This document shows positions 8,590 to 17,541 of a stretch of DNA of 57,839 nucleotides, piece by piece. A program made the translations under genes and the position numbers. The notes under the pieces were generated by a model that saw only the letters and a program-made list of their open reading frames with translations, ran no database searches and was not told the DNA's origin. Origin of the DNA: Clostridia bacterium (GTDB lineage Bacteria; Bacillota; Clostridia; Oscillospirales; CAG-272); contig JAFTYG010000060.1 in assembly GCA_017461365.1 (NCBI GenBank), positions 1 through 57,839 on the forward strand, read 5' to 3'. Within the stretch, counting starts at the first letter, position 1. Each line of letters opens with the position of its first letter.

Positions 8590-8873
8590 AGCTCTATTCT
8601 TTTATTGTTCACCGACTCGCGGTAAAGGATTATTTTTCTTCCCACGACGCCCACTACGTCTGCGCTCGTCGCTTCGGCAAGCTCGTTTGCCATATCCTTG
8701 GGCGTTTCCATTGAATTTTCAAGAACGGTGAGCTTTATGAGCTCTCTTGCTTCAAGCGCGTCGGAGACCGTCTTGATAAGATTTTCCCCAATACCGCCCT
8801 TGCCTATCTGCATAATTGCGGGGATGCCGTTGGCAAGTCCGCGCAGATATGCTCTCTGTTTTGACGTTATCAT
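8586..8873 (-). CDS. yhbY: YhbY-family RNA-binding protein
   Basis: This 95-residue CRS1-YhbY domain protein associates with pre-50S ribosomal particles in related bacteria. The family motifs LTSKQRAYLRGLA (here ITSKQRAYLRGLA), the GKGGI loop and the GRKIILYR strand are all present, and the length is the usual single-domain size. The stop codon overlaps the nadD start, and the gene follows rdgB closely. Confidence 0.94.
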   Translation of the reverse strand: MITSKQRAYLRGLANGIPAIMQIGKGGIGENLIKTVSDALEARELIKLTVLENSMETPKDMANELAEATSADVVGVVGRKIILYRESVNNKRIEL

Positions 8874-8883
8874 TATTCTTTCC

Positions 8884-9477
8884 TCATTTTAATGTTTTAA
8901 GATATTTTGCGAAAAGCTCTATGGCTTTGCCTCTGTGAGACACGGCGTTCTTCTCCTCTGCGCTGAGCTCTGCAAAGGTCTTGCCGAGCGGTTCGTAATA
9001 AAACAGCGGATCGTAGCCAAAGCCGCCCTCGCCTCTGTATTCGTCGATGATCACTCCCTCGGTTTCGCCGCGGAAGAAGTGGTACGTGTTTTTTTCTTCG
9101 GGTAAAACACACGCGATAGTACAAACGAACCTTGCCGAGCGGTCAGCCTTATCGCTCAGATTTTTGAGAAGCAGAGCGTTATTTTCCTTATCGTTGCCGT
9201 GCTCCCCCGCGTATCTTGCCGAGTACACGCCCGGCGCGCCGTCAAGGGCATTCACAGAGAGCCCTGAGTCCTCGCCTATGCCGATATATCCGCTCTTTGC
9301 CGCCGCCAGAGCCTTGATGCACGCGTTATCCTCAAAGGTCTTTCCGTTCTCCTCGATCTCGCCGTAAATTCCGACGTCATCGAGCGAAAGTATCTCAACG
9401 CCGTCGATATATTTACCGAGCGTTGCCTGCCATTCGCTTATTTTGTGTTTGTTTCTTGATGCAAGTACGATCTTCAT
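8884..9477 (-). CDS. rdgB: Non-canonical purine NTP pyrophosphatase (RdgB/HAM1)
   Basis: The enzyme hydrolyses dITP, XTP and ITP to monophosphates and keeps deaminated purines out of DNA. The 197-residue protein shows MKIVLASRNKHKISEW at the N-terminus, EDNACIKALAAA, GEDSGLSVNALDGAPGVYSARYAG, and the SHRGKAIELF C-terminal motif, all diagnostic. A slightly longer reading begins with TTG at 9486 inside the ftsY stop region; I prefer the ATG at 9475-9477 because the family starts right before KIVLA. Confidence 0.95.
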   Translation of the reverse strand: MKIVLASRNKHKISEWQATLGKYIDGVEILSLDDVGIYGEIEENGKTFEDNACIKALAAAKSGYIGIGEDSGLSVNALDGAPGVYSARYAGEHGNDKENNALLLKNLSDKADRSARFVCTIACVLPEEKNTYHFFRGETEGVIIDEYRGEGGFGYDPLFYYEPLGKTFAELSAEEKNAVSHRGKAIELFAKYLKTLK

Positions 9478-9478
9478 A

Positions 9479-10384
9479 TCATTCAAACAACGCCTTTACG
9501 AATTCCTTATTATCAAACTCCTGCATATCGTCGATCTTTTCACCGACGCCGATGAATTTAACGGGTATGCCGAGCTCGCTCTTGATCGAGATAGCGATAC
9601 CGCCCTTTGCGGTGCCGTCGAGCTTATTGAGCACAAGTCCCGTAATATTTGCCGCATTGCGGAATTCCTTTGCCTGAATTATGGCGTTCTGTCCCGTTGT
9701 GGCATCAAGTACAAGCAAGTTCTCTCTTGCCGCGTCGGGCAGCTCTCTGTCGATGACTCTGTTTATCTTAGCAAGCTCGTTCATAAGGTTTACCTTATTG
9801 TGAAGTCTGCCCGCAGTATCTATTATAAGCACGTCCGCCTGCTTTCTCTTGGCGTATGCTATCGCGTCGTAAACGACAGCCGCAGGATCGCTTCCCTCAT
9901 TCTGCTTTACGATGTCCGCGCCCGATCTCTCGCACCAAACGGCAAGCTGATCTATCGCCGCCGCTCTGAACGTATCTGCCGCCGCTACGACGACCTTTTT
10001 GCCCTTGGAGACGAGGCGGTTGGAGATCTTACCTATCGAGGTGGTCTTGCCCGCGCCGTTTACGCCGATAACGAGGATAACAGAGGGAGTTGTGGAAAGG
10101 TTAAGCTCCTCGCCCTCTCCTATCATATCCTCAAGTATTCCGCGCAGAGCCGCCGTTACCTGATCCTTTTCTTTAAGTCTGCCCGATTTTACCTCATCGC
10201 GCAGCTTTTCCATTATCTCCTCGACAGCTCCGACTCCGATGTCCGACATTATAAGAAGCTCCTCGAGCTCCTCAAGCAGATCCTCGTCGACCTTTACGAA
10301 TGCCTTGAGCACCTCGTCTATCTGTCCGAATATCGCCTTTTTAGTCTTTGAAAGCCCCGCTTTCAGCTTATCCAAAAATGCCAT
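9479..10384 (-). CDS. ftsY: Signal recognition particle receptor FtsY
   Basis: FtsY is the SRP receptor GTPase that delivers ribosome-nascent chain complexes to the Sec translocon. The 301-residue protein has a short N-domain and then the G-domain: G1 GVNGAGKTT at residues 107-115, the AADTFRAAA insertion motif, DTAGR, and LNKLDGTAKGG. There is no long acidic A-domain, as is usual in Firmicutes. The start overlaps the end of smc by 17 bases. Confidence 0.97.
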   Translation of the reverse strand: MAFLDKLKAGLSKTKKAIFGQIDEVLKAFVKVDEDLLEELEELLIMSDIGVGAVEEIMEKLRDEVKSGRLKEKDQVTAALRGILEDMIGEGEELNLSTTPSVILVIGVNGAGKTTSIGKISNRLVSKGKKVVVAAADTFRAAAIDQLAVWCERSGADIVKQNEGSDPAAVVYDAIAYAKRKQADVLIIDTAGRLHNKVNLMNELAKINRVIDRELPDAARENLLVLDATTGQNAIIQAKEFRNAANITGLVLNKLDGTAKGGIAISIKSELGIPVKFIGVGEKIDDMQEFDNKEFVKALFE

Positions 10385-13300
10385 CCCATTCTTCTCCCTT
10401 TTTCTTAGAAATATCGTTTACGTCAAGCTCGAGCACCTTTGAGATACCTCTCTCGGGCATCGTTACTCCGTAAAGTCTGTTTGCCGCCTCCATAGTTCCG
10501 CGGCGGTGTGTTATCATAATAAACTGCGTTCCGCTTGCGTATCTCTTGATATACTCGGCAAGCCTTGCCACGTTTACCTCGTCAAGCGCCGCTTCTATCT
10601 CGTCGAGGATACAGAAGGGCGTGGGGTTCGCCTGAAGTATCGCAAAGAAGAGCGCAACGCCGATAAATGACTGCTCGCCTCCCGAGAGCTGTACCATATT
10701 TTTGATTATCTTTCCGGGGGGCGCCGCCTTTATCTCGATGCCCGATTCGAGCACGTTGTCGGGATCGGACAGCGACAGCTCCGCAGAGCCTCCTCCGAAA
10801 AGCTCGGAGAAGGTCTTATTGAAGTTTTCGTTTATCTGATTGAAGGAGTCGATAAACGCAGTTTTCATCTCGCCCTCGAGCTTTCCGATAATATCGAGAA
10901 GATCGGCGCGCGATGCTTCGAGGTCGTTTATCTGCCCCGCCATATAATCGTATCTTGCCTTGACGTCCTTATATTTATTCACCGCGTCAAGATCGACGTT
11001 TCCGAGAACTCTGAGCTTATTGCGGCACTCTGTCTGCTTTGCAGCAGTTTCTCCTCTCGTCTCAGCCGTTAGCTGAGGATAGCCCAGCGCCATAGCGTCG
11101 GCGCGCGTCAGCTCATGCTCGTCCCAGAGCTTTGAGGCGAGCTTATCCTGCTCGGCGCGAAGGTTATTAAGGCGGTTTTCGAAGCGCGTGTACTCCTTGA
11201 AGATCAGCTCCTTTTGCGCGAGCTTTTCACGCGTTTTCTGCGTTACCTCGTTTATCTTGCGCTTGAACTCGGCGTTTCCGTCCTCGAGCCTTGCGCGCTT
11301 TTCGTTGAGCTCGTCGAGTATCCTCTGCCCCTCGGCAAAGTTCTCTCGGTTCTCAGTTCTTTCGCGCTCGTATTCGGCTATCCGACCTTCAAGCAGCTCT
11401 GTCCTCGACCTCTGCTCCTCGACAGACGCGAGAAATTCTCTTTGTCTTGCCTCGGACTCGGCTGAGAGTCTTTCCTCGGTCTCTATGTCCTTTTTCATCT
11501 CGTTCATCGAGATGTAAATTTCGGTCATTCTCGCCTCGGCGTCGTTCTTCCTGTCGAGCGCGTCGTTGCGCTTTACGTCCATATCCGAGCGCGCGGCACT
11601 TATCTCGCTTATCTGTACCTCGAGCTCACCCTGTCTTACGACAAGATTTTTTCTGTCCTCCTCATACTGCTCGCGCTCCTTGAGGAGTCCGCCGTAGTCG
11701 GCTTTGAGCTTTTCTGTGAGCGCTTCGTTTGCTTCGAGCTTTGCCGTTACCTGCTCGAGTCGGTTATTCTCCGAGTCGCGCATTACCTTGATAAGGCTCA
11801 TCTTCTGCTCTGCCGAGTCCTTGTCCTCCTCGATCTCGGTTATTTTTTCTCCGAGCTTCGAAAATTCCGCGGAGAGCTTTTCTATCTTCTTTTCAAGCTC
11901 GGCGGCGTCAGCTTCAAGGCGTTTTATCTCAGCCGCTCTTCCGAGGATATTTCCGTTTTTGCGGACCGATCCTCCCGTAAGCGAGCCGCCGACGTTTATC
12001 TGCTGACCGTCAAGCGTTACGGCGCGAACTCTGTAGCGCAGGCTCTTTGCCATCGCCGTTGCGTTATCGACCGTATCGAATATAAGCGTTCTGCCGAGAA
12101 GTCCCGAGAGTATATTCTCAAATTTTCTGTCAGCCTCAACAAGCTCGTCGGCAACCGCGATATAGCCCGTAAAGCCCATCGCCTCCTTCATTTCGGGGGT
12201 GGACGTCTGACCTCTCATTGATGTCAGCGGGAAGAAGGTGGCTCTTCCCTCCTCGGCTTTTTTAAGGGCGAACATCGCCGCCTTAGCGACGCTTTCGTCC
12301 TCAACGACGATATGCTGGAGGTTTGCGCCGAGAGCTGTCTCTATCGCCGTTATATATCTGTCCTCAACGCGTATGAGCGTGGAGAGCGGGCCGTATATCT
12401 TTCCGCATTTATTGCCGAATCGGTCTGTAATACCGCCCTCGGCGTATTTTTTCATAACGAAGCGGACGCTTCCCGCGTAACCCTCAAGATGCTGCTCCAT
12501 AGTCTTGAAGGTCTCTATTCTCTGCACCACCGAATTTCTGCGCAGGCGCATATCGGTGAGCGTTTCGTTTTTGTCCTGTCTCTCGGAATAAAGGTCGGAG
12601 AGCGTTGCCGTATATCCGTCGAGCTCTGCGGTAGTCTTTTCCGCCGCATCGTCGTAATTTGCGACGGCACCCTTTATCCGCTCGCACTCGGCGCGCATAT
12701 TCTCCGAGTTTTTCTCGTAGCCCTCTATCTCACGGAGCACTGCCATATTCTTGTCGCTCTCACTGTCGCGCGAGTTATCTATAAATTCTATTCTCGCCTT
12801 GACTGCGGTAAGATCTCCCTCGAGCGCGCGTATATCGGACAGCGCGCTGTCAATATTGAAGTCAAGCTCTCTTGCCTCTGCCGCCGCGCGTGCCTGCTCG
12901 GACTTTTTGTCCTCGTATTCCTTTTCCTTTTCAGATAGAGAGGCGCGTATATCGGATATTTTTGCCGCGCGCTCCGCCTCTGCCGTCATTTCCGCCTCTG
13001 CTGAGCGCTTTGCCGATGCCGCCGCGCCCTCTGCCGCCGCGATCATTTCCTTTGTATGAAGAATATTCGCCTCGGTTATCCTGTATGCGCTGTCGAGCCC
13101 GTGGTTTATCTCGGTCTGCTGTCTTATTTCTTTCAAAAGCTCCTCGGACTCGGCGGCGTTTGACTGCGATATTTCAAAGAGCTTATCGCTCTGTACCTCG
13201 AGCGCCTTTACCGCGTCGTCGGCGTTTTGCAGATCGAACTCGGCGTTGCGGAAGCTCTCCTCGCACTTATTTACGTCGGCGCGGAGCTTTTCGGTGTCAT

Positions 13301-14000
13301 AGAGCCAGAGCTGAACGTCGACCTTCTTTTTCGTTTCTAAAAGCTCGATAGCCTTTTTTGCTTTCTCGGCTTCCTTTTGCAAAGGCACGACCTGCGCCTC
13401 GACCTCCGAGAACACGTCTCGGATACGCGTCATATTTTCCTCGGTGTGCGCAAGCTGTCGCTCGGTCTCGCTCTTTTTGTGGCGGTACTTTGCGATACCC
13501 GACGCGTCCTCGAAAATACTTCTTCTCTCGTCGCTCTTACGCGAGATCATCTCAGCGATCTTACCCTGACCGATGATAGAATATCCGTCGCGTCCGACAC
13601 CCGTATTCATAAATAGCTCGTATATATCGCGGAGTCTTACGGCGCGTCGGTTTATGTAATATTCGCTCTCTCCCGAGCGGTAGTAGCGTCTCGTTACCGT
13701 TACCTCGTCGTAGGGGCAATCGAGTCTGCCGAGCATACCCGTATTGTCAAATGTGACAGACACCTCGGCAAAGCCCATAGGTCTGCGGCTGTCCGCTCCT
13801 CCGAAGATGATGTCCTCCATCTTCGTGCCTCGGATGCTTTTTGAGGATATTTCGCCAAGCACCCAACGCATAGCGTCGGAGATATTCGATTTTCCGCTTC
13901 CGTTAGGGCCGACGATGACGGTAGCTCCGCCCTCAAAGGTCAGCTTGGTTTTATCGGGGAAGGATTTAAAGCCATGCAGCTCGAGTGATTTAAGATACAC
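10368..14000 (-). CDS. smc: Chromosome segregation protein SMC
   Basis: SMC is the ATPase of the condensin complex that compacts and segregates chromosomes with ScpA and ScpB. The 1210-residue protein has the Walker A motif GPNGSGKSN at residues 31-39, long coiled coils rich in Glu/Lys/Arg/Ala on both sides, and a glycine-bearing hinge in the middle (GAVSTLIRVEDRYITAIETALGANLQ-type region near residues 510-670). At the C-terminus it has the ABC signature LSGGEQSF and Walker B CILDEIEAALDEVN. Downstream coupling to ftsY is the usual Firmicutes arrangement; rnc is not visible upstream. Confidence 0.97.
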   Translation of the reverse strand: MYLKSLELHGFKSFPDKTKLTFEGGATVIVGPNGSGKSNISDAMRWVLGEISSKSIRGTKMEDIIFGGADSRRPMGFAEVSVTFDNTGMLGRLDCPYDEVTVTRRYYRSGESEYYINRRAVRLRDIYELFMNTGVGRDGYSIIGQGKIAEMISRKSDERRSIFEDASGIAKYRHKKSETERQLAHTEENMTRIRDVFSEVEAQVVPLQKEAEKAKKAIELLETKKKVDVQLWLYDTEKLRADVNKCEESFRNAEFDLQNADDAVKALEVQSDKLFEISQSNAAESEELLKEIRQQTEINHGLDSAYRITEANILHTKEMIAAAEGAAASAKRSAEAEMTAEAERAAKISDIRASLSEKEKEYEDKKSEQARAAAEARELDFNIDSALSDIRALEGDLTAVKARIEFIDNSRDSESDKNMAVLREIEGYEKNSENMRAECERIKGAVANYDDAAEKTTAELDGYTATLSDLYSERQDKNETLTDMRLRRNSVVQRIETFKTMEQHLEGYAGSVRFVMKKYAEGGITDRFGNKCGKIYGPLSTLIRVEDRYITAIETALGANLQHIVVEDESVAKAAMFALKKAEEGRATFFPLTSMRGQTSTPEMKEAMGFTGYIAVADELVEADRKFENILSGLLGRTLIFDTVDNATAMAKSLRYRVRAVTLDGQQINVGGSLTGGSVRKNGNILGRAAEIKRLEADAAELEKKIEKLSAEFSKLGEKITEIEEDKDSAEQKMSLIKVMRDSENNRLEQVTAKLEANEALTEKLKADYGGLLKEREQYEEDRKNLVVRQGELEVQISEISAARSDMDVKRNDALDRKNDAEARMTEIYISMNEMKKDIETEERLSAESEARQREFLASVEEQRSRTELLEGRIAEYERERTENRENFAEGQRILDELNEKRARLEDGNAEFKRKINEVTQKTREKLAQKELIFKEYTRFENRLNNLRAEQDKLASKLWDEHELTRADAMALGYPQLTAETRGETAAKQTECRNKLRVLGNVDLDAVNKYKDVKARYDYMAGQINDLEASRADLLDIIGKLEGEMKTAFIDSFNQINENFNKTFSELFGGGSAELSLSDPDNVLESGIEIKAAPPGKIIKNMVQLSGGEQSFIGVALFFAILQANPTPFCILDEIEAALDEVNVARLAEYIKRYASGTQFIMITHRRGTMEAANRLYGVTMPERGISKVLELDVNDISKKKGEEWDGIFG

Positions 14001-14003
14001 TGA

Positions 14004-15038
14004 TTATCTCCTCTCGTTACGTTTTCTACAATACTCTAATATTATATTATAACCTATAATCTCATTTTTTTCAAGCACTTTTACGCGTGTTATTCCATAT
14101 TTTTCGCAAATTCTGAGCTTATTTCTTCTTTTTTGCCCCACAGCCTTCGACGTTGAGCCGCGCGAGACGTATATGCACAGCTCTCCGCCGTCTATATCGA
14201 GCGTGTCAAGCTCCTCGCAAATGCGTCTGAAATATAGCTCGCTCATAGCCATCTCACCGATAGCCGAATGGTTTGCCCCTGCTACGACGCAGCTCTCGTC
14301 AGAAAGATTTTCCGAAGCACAGAGCCCCACTCGGATACAGGGCACGCCCGCGCGGTCAAAAATATCAAGGACGTTCGCCGTCCTCTCGACCGCCACCTCG
14401 TCGGTGAGCGGTATATAGCTCCCGTTTTCGGTCATATCGGCAAGGGCGGTATCTCTGAACACTACCGTAGGATATACTCTTGCTCCGTCGGCGCCAAGCT
14501 CGATTATCCTTTTCGCCGTCAGCATCTCGCTTTCGGCGTCGGACTCGGGAAGTCCTATCATCATCTGCCCGATAAGCGTAAAGCCGTAGCTCTTCACCGC
14601 TCTGCAAGCTCTCTCAGCGCAACGCGCGTCATGTCCTCTGCCCGAGGCTGTCAGCACCTTGTCGGACAGACTTTGAAGCCCAAGTTCAACGGTGCGCACT
14701 CCGTAGTGCGAAAGGACGGTAAGTATCTCGTCGTCTATATAATCGGGGCGAGTGGAAAGCCTTATGGAGCGCACCCTTCCGCTGTCGATATATTTCTGCG
14801 CTCTGTCAAGCAGATCGACCATAAGAGCGCGGTCAATGCCCGTAAACGAGCCGCCGAAGAAGGCTATCTCGCACTCGTCGTCCTCTCCGACGGTCGTGAG
14901 CGCCTCGTCTATCTCACGCTCGACCGACGCGGGATCGAATGACATATGCCCCGAAATCGAGCGTTGATTGCAGAAAACGCAATTGTTAGGACAACCCAAA
15001 TGGGGGATAAATATTGGTATGTTTATGTGGCGTGGCAA
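14004..15038 (-). CDS. Radical SAM protein (Elp3-like)
   Basis: This 344-residue protein begins with HINIPIFIPHLGCPNNCVFC, where the CxxxCxxC triad would bind a 4Fe-4S cluster and S-adenosylmethionine. FFGGSFTGI, RLSTRPDYI and VELGLQSLSDKVL follow the Elp3-type radical SAM pattern. Such proteins often precede rnc or smc in Clostridia, but the reaction is not established and no acetyltransferase domain is visible. The start is a TTG at 15036-15038 with GGAGG placed eight bases upstream. It is the first gene of the smc-ftsY-rdgB-yhbY-nadD-yqeK run. Confidence 0.85.
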   Translation of the reverse strand: MPRHINIPIFIPHLGCPNNCVFCNQRSISGHMSFDPASVEREIDEALTTVGEDDECEIAFFGGSFTGIDRALMVDLLDRAQKYIDSGRVRSIRLSTRPDYIDDEILTVLSHYGVRTVELGLQSLSDKVLTASGRGHDARCAERACRAVKSYGFTLIGQMMIGLPESDAESEMLTAKRIIELGADGARVYPTVVFRDTALADMTENGSYIPLTDEVAVERTANVLDIFDRAGVPCIRVGLCASENLSDESCVVAGANHSAIGEMAMSELYFRRICEELDTLDIDGGELCIYVSRGSTSKAVGQKRRNKLRICEKYGITRVKVLEKNEIIGYNIILEYCRKRNERR

Positions 15039-15069
15039 TTATATCACCTCCGTATTTCTTCACCCCACC

Positions 15070-15098
15070 ATTATACCATAATCGCGATGTTTTTTCAA
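15070..15098 (-). promoter_or_regulatory. Promoter of the radical SAM-smc-ftsY operon
   Basis: Minus strand TTGAAA (15093-15098), 17-base spacer, TATAAT (15070-15075), about 30 bases upstream of the TTG start. It is the best promoter for the whole run down to yqeK. Confidence 0.8.
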
Positions 15099-15150
15099 TA
15101 TCAAAATCATTTCGGTAAATGCGAAATGGAATTTGATGAGCAAATTTGAG

Positions 15151-15215
15151 TTTGTCTTTTTCGCCGTTGGCGAAAAGTCGATATGTTCGCACACACATTA
15201 TCGTAGAGATCGGCG
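15151..15215. repeat. Dispersed hairpin repeat (TTCGCC/GGCGAA with GTTCGCACACACA)
   Basis: A TTTTTCGCCGTTGGCGAAAA hairpin is followed by GATATGTTCGCACACACA and CGTAGAGATCGGCGTCC. The same combination appears at 38.9-39.0 kb and in a diverged form at 57.6-57.7 kb. No coding capacity is seen. The rest of 15099-15354 shows nothing else recognisable. Confidence 0.55.
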
Positions 15216-15354
15216 TCCGTATATATTTGCGTTCAAACAATGATTTGAACATCCCGATAAATTCTAAACTGAACTTTACAACAGCCCCTAAAAGGCTCTG
15301 AATCCAAAAAGGCGAAGAAAAAATAAAAAAATTAAACTTTTTTTCAAAAAAGGC

Positions 15355-15383
15355 TTGACAAATCCTTTTATTCGTGGTAATAT
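15355..15383 (+). promoter_or_regulatory. tRNA operon promoter
   Basis: TTGACA (15355-15360), a 17-base spacer and TAATAT (15378-15383), ending 29 bases before the first tRNA. This fits a strong stable-RNA promoter. Confidence 0.88.
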
Positions 15384-15412
15384 ATTAAGGCAGTTTTCCG
15401 AAACCGCAATAT

Positions 15413-15486
15413 GCGAGTGTAGTTCAATGGTAGAATCCCAGCCTTCCAAGCTGGTCGCGTGGGTTCGATTCCCATCACTCGCTCCA
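15413..15486 (+). tRNA. tRNA-Gly (anticodon TCC)
   Basis: A 74-base cloverleaf: acceptor GCGAGTG paired with CACTCGC, anticodon loop CTTCCAA giving TCC, T-arm GGTTCGATTCC, and an encoded CCA end. It is the first gene of a three-tRNA operon. A small hairpin follows (AAATGCCGCA / TGCGGCATTT, near 15491-15516), which may mark processing. Confidence 0.96.
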
Positions 15487-15525
15487 ACGTAAATGCCGCA
15501 CACTGTTGCGGCATTTATGCAGTAA

Positions 15526-15602
15526 GTGCCTTTAGCTCAGCCGGATAGAGCAACTGCCTTCTAAGCAGTAGGTCGGGGGTTCGAATCCCTTAAGGCACGC
15601 CA
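15526..15602 (+). tRNA. tRNA-Arg (anticodon TCT)
   Basis: A 77-base cloverleaf: acceptor GTGCCTT paired with AAGGCAC, anticodon stem ACTGC/GCAGT around loop CTTCTAA (anticodon TCT, reads AGA/AGG), T-loop TTCGAAT, and an encoded CCA. Confidence 0.96.
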
Positions 15603-15605
15603 TAC

Positions 15606-15683
15606 GGAGGGATTAGCGCAGTTGGTTAGCGCGTCAGGTTGTGGCCCTGAAGGCCGTGGGTTCGAATCCCATATCTCTCCCCA
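15606..15683 (+). tRNA. tRNA-His (anticodon GTG)
   Basis: A 78-base cloverleaf. The anticodon loop TTGTGGC gives GTG. The encoded G at 15606 acts as G-1 and faces C at 15680, the identity pair that histidyl-tRNA synthetase requires, followed by an encoded CCA. The inverted repeat bounding the next island begins only two bases after the CCA. Confidence 0.96.
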
Positions 15684-15698
15684 GAAAAACGAGTTGCG

Positions 15699-16671
15699 TT
15701 AGGGGCGTACCCTAAAGGACAGTTTTGTAAGAATACGGCATACCATGAAAGAGGTATGCCGTATTCTTATTTTTTTGAAAGATATTTCTTTTCTCAATTT
15801 ACGATATTCGGAGGGTGTCATATTTGTAACTGACCGAAATGCTCGTATAAAGGTAGAAAGAGAACCGAAGCCGACCTGATATGCAACATCTATTAAAGGG
15901 ATGCCTTGCATAATGAGTGATTGACTTTCCGCTATTCGTCGTTTCATGATATGATCCGATATCATTGTATCAAAATATTTTCTGAACAATCTTGAAATGT
16001 ACTCTCTGCTTTAAAAGAAATGCTCTGCTACCTGTGATACTGATGATATTTTGGAAAAATTACTGTCAATATATTTCTGTAATTTGAGAATGCTTTCGGG
16101 CAAGAATAAAGCATCGCTTTTCGATTGACAGTCTTTTTGATTCAACAAATAGAAAATATGAATGATGTACGAAAGTCCCAAAGCATCTTCGAGCGGTGAA
16201 GGTGCTTCGGCAAATATTTTTTCAAACATCCGAGAATATCCATAAGCTTTTGCCTTGATTCCAAAGAGACAAACGCAAGAATATCTCCATCTTTTATTCG
16301 GCTTAAAAATGATGTGAGAGTACTGTGTCCGATAGCATCAAACGCCGAAGGATATAAATAAAATACGTGACGCTTATAGTGCGTGCTTTCGCAATTGATC
16401 ACGGACATATGAATTTACCGGGGGATAAAAATAATATCTCCGTATTTCGGATGATAAACGCACCCCTCGCAAACATATTAAATGTCCCCCTCTTCAAAAA
16501 TGACCAATTCATAGTAGTCGTGATAGTGAAGATTGGAAGGATCGTGCGGCGATCATATACGGTATCTCTGTAAGAATAGGAAAGCATATCGCCTACGATA
16601 TGGTTTTTCCAATTTATGATTTCGGGATACAGAGTCTTTTGGTGTTCTATATAGTGGGAAAGCAGTTTCAT
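15699..16671 (-). pseudogene. Broken AraC-family regulator
   Basis: Three pieces line up as one AraC protein. The N-terminal part (16399-16671, starting MKLLSHYIEHQ) ends at ...SPGKFICP. The middle part (16142-16408, MSVINCESTHYKRHVFYLYP) continues it after a one-base shift near 16410. The C-terminal part resumes after a second shift near 16228 and carries an in-frame TAA at 16011-16013 inside the first helix-turn-helix (VAEHFF*SREYISRLFRKYF). The second helix-turn-helix with PLIDVAYQVGFGSLSTFIRAF is intact. Two frameshifts and a nonsense codon argue for true decay, although assembly error is possible for any one of them. Its 3' end runs into the tRNA terminator. Confidence 0.85.
15728..15776 (+). 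terminator. Terminator of the tRNA operon
   Basis: A 17-bp perfect stem (TAAGAATACGGCATACC / GGTATGCCGTATTCTTA) with an 8-base loop, then TTTTTT. It is among the strongest hairpins in the window. It lies just inside the left inverted repeat, so it also shields the island from tRNA read-through. Confidence 0.9.
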
Positions 16672-16688
16672 ATTATCTACGAAAAAAT

Positions 16689-16741
16689 ATCACAAATTGA
16701 AATATATTTATCACATAATAAAAAGATATTCAATTTGTGAT
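16689..16741. promoter_or_regulatory. Inverted operator-like sites between AraC remnant and GDPD gene
   Basis: ATCACAAATTGAAATAT (16689-16705) is mirrored by ATATTCAATTTGTGAT (16726-16741) in the divergent spacer. The arrangement fits an AraC-type operator controlling the GDPD-FAD pair, but the cognate regulator is now broken. A -10-like TATACT lies near 16746-16751 without a convincing -35. Confidence 0.45.
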
Positions 16742-16804
16742 GTGATATACTATATTATATCAATTATATCAGAATTATTTGAATTGTCAAGCGGAGAAAA
16801 CAAA

Positions 16805-17530
16805 ATGAAGATATTTGACATTCCAAAAACACATTTTATCAGTCATCGGGGATTTACACCACTCGCTCCCGAAAATTCGCTCCCATCCTTTTATTATGCG
16901 GGACTGCTCGGGCAATGGGCGATCGAGACAGATGTTCATATCACGCGCGACGGAGAGATCGTATGCTGCCACAACGATACAATAGACAAATATTGTAACG
17001 GAGTCGGTAAGATTTCAGAAATGTCATATAGCGAGCTATGCAGATTTGAGATCGTCAACGGCAACCGCGTGGAGTGCTTCGATAAAGAGGAAAGAAAAAT
17101 CCCGTTATTTTCCGAATATCTGTCGATATGCAGGCAATTTGGAAGCATTCCGTTTATCGAACTCAAAACCGATGATGCGGAATATGTGATCCATCAATTA
17201 CATAAAAACGGCTTTTCGGATAGTGAGGTCGTTATGAGCTCGACCGTACTGTCAAGGCTTGATGCTTCCAGACGCTCTGCCCCCGATATGTTTGTGCATT
17301 GGATATTTGCGGAGGAAAACAAATTGGCAGAGCTATGCAATCTTGGAAACGCGGGATTTTCCTTATGTATTTCCGATTCTTTTACTTGCGATGAAAAAAA
17401 GATCGTGATGGCTCACAACATGGGACTGAAGGTCTGCTTGCGTGCCGCAGACGATGTAGCAAGCCTTGAGCATATGAAAGCACTTGGGCTTGATTATTTA
17501 CCAACGAACAAAATGCATGACAAAAGATAA
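16805..17530 (+). CDS. Glycerophosphodiester phosphodiesterase family protein
   Basis: This 241-residue cytoplasmic protein of the GDPD TIM-barrel family begins MKIFDIPKTHFISHRGFTPLAPENS. ISHRGF and APENSLPSF carry the catalytic His and Glu of the family, ETDVHITRDGEIVCCHNDTIDKYCNGVGKI holds the metal-binding E-x-D and second His, and FIELK supplies another ligand. The reading extends upstream to 16697, but the ATG at 16805 has GGAG in front and begins at the family start. It lies 11 bases before the FAD oxidoreductase gene, so the two form one unit. With an FAD dehydrogenase beside it, the substrate may be a sugar or polyol derivative; that is inference. Confidence 0.85.
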   Translation: MKIFDIPKTHFISHRGFTPLAPENSLPSFYYAGLLGQWAIETDVHITRDGEIVCCHNDTIDKYCNGVGKISEMSYSELCRFEIVNGNRVECFDKEERKIPLFSEYLSICRQFGSIPFIELKTDDAEYVIHQLHKNGFSDSEVVMSSTVLSRLDASRRSAPDMFVHWIFAEENKLAELCNLGNAGFSLCISDSFTCDEKKIVMAHNMGLKVCLRAADDVASLEHMKALGLDYLPTNKMHDKR

Positions 17531-17541
17531 AGGAGAAAAAT

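Noticed and set aside
15288-15503. 71-residue minus-strand reading with GASDGNRTHATSLEGWDS
   Set aside because: It is the antisense of tRNA-Gly, a classic spurious ORF, and contains the tRNA promoter region.
15606-15683. Integrase attachment duplication at tRNA-His
   Set aside because: No second copy of the tRNA 3' end is visible at the right edge of the island.
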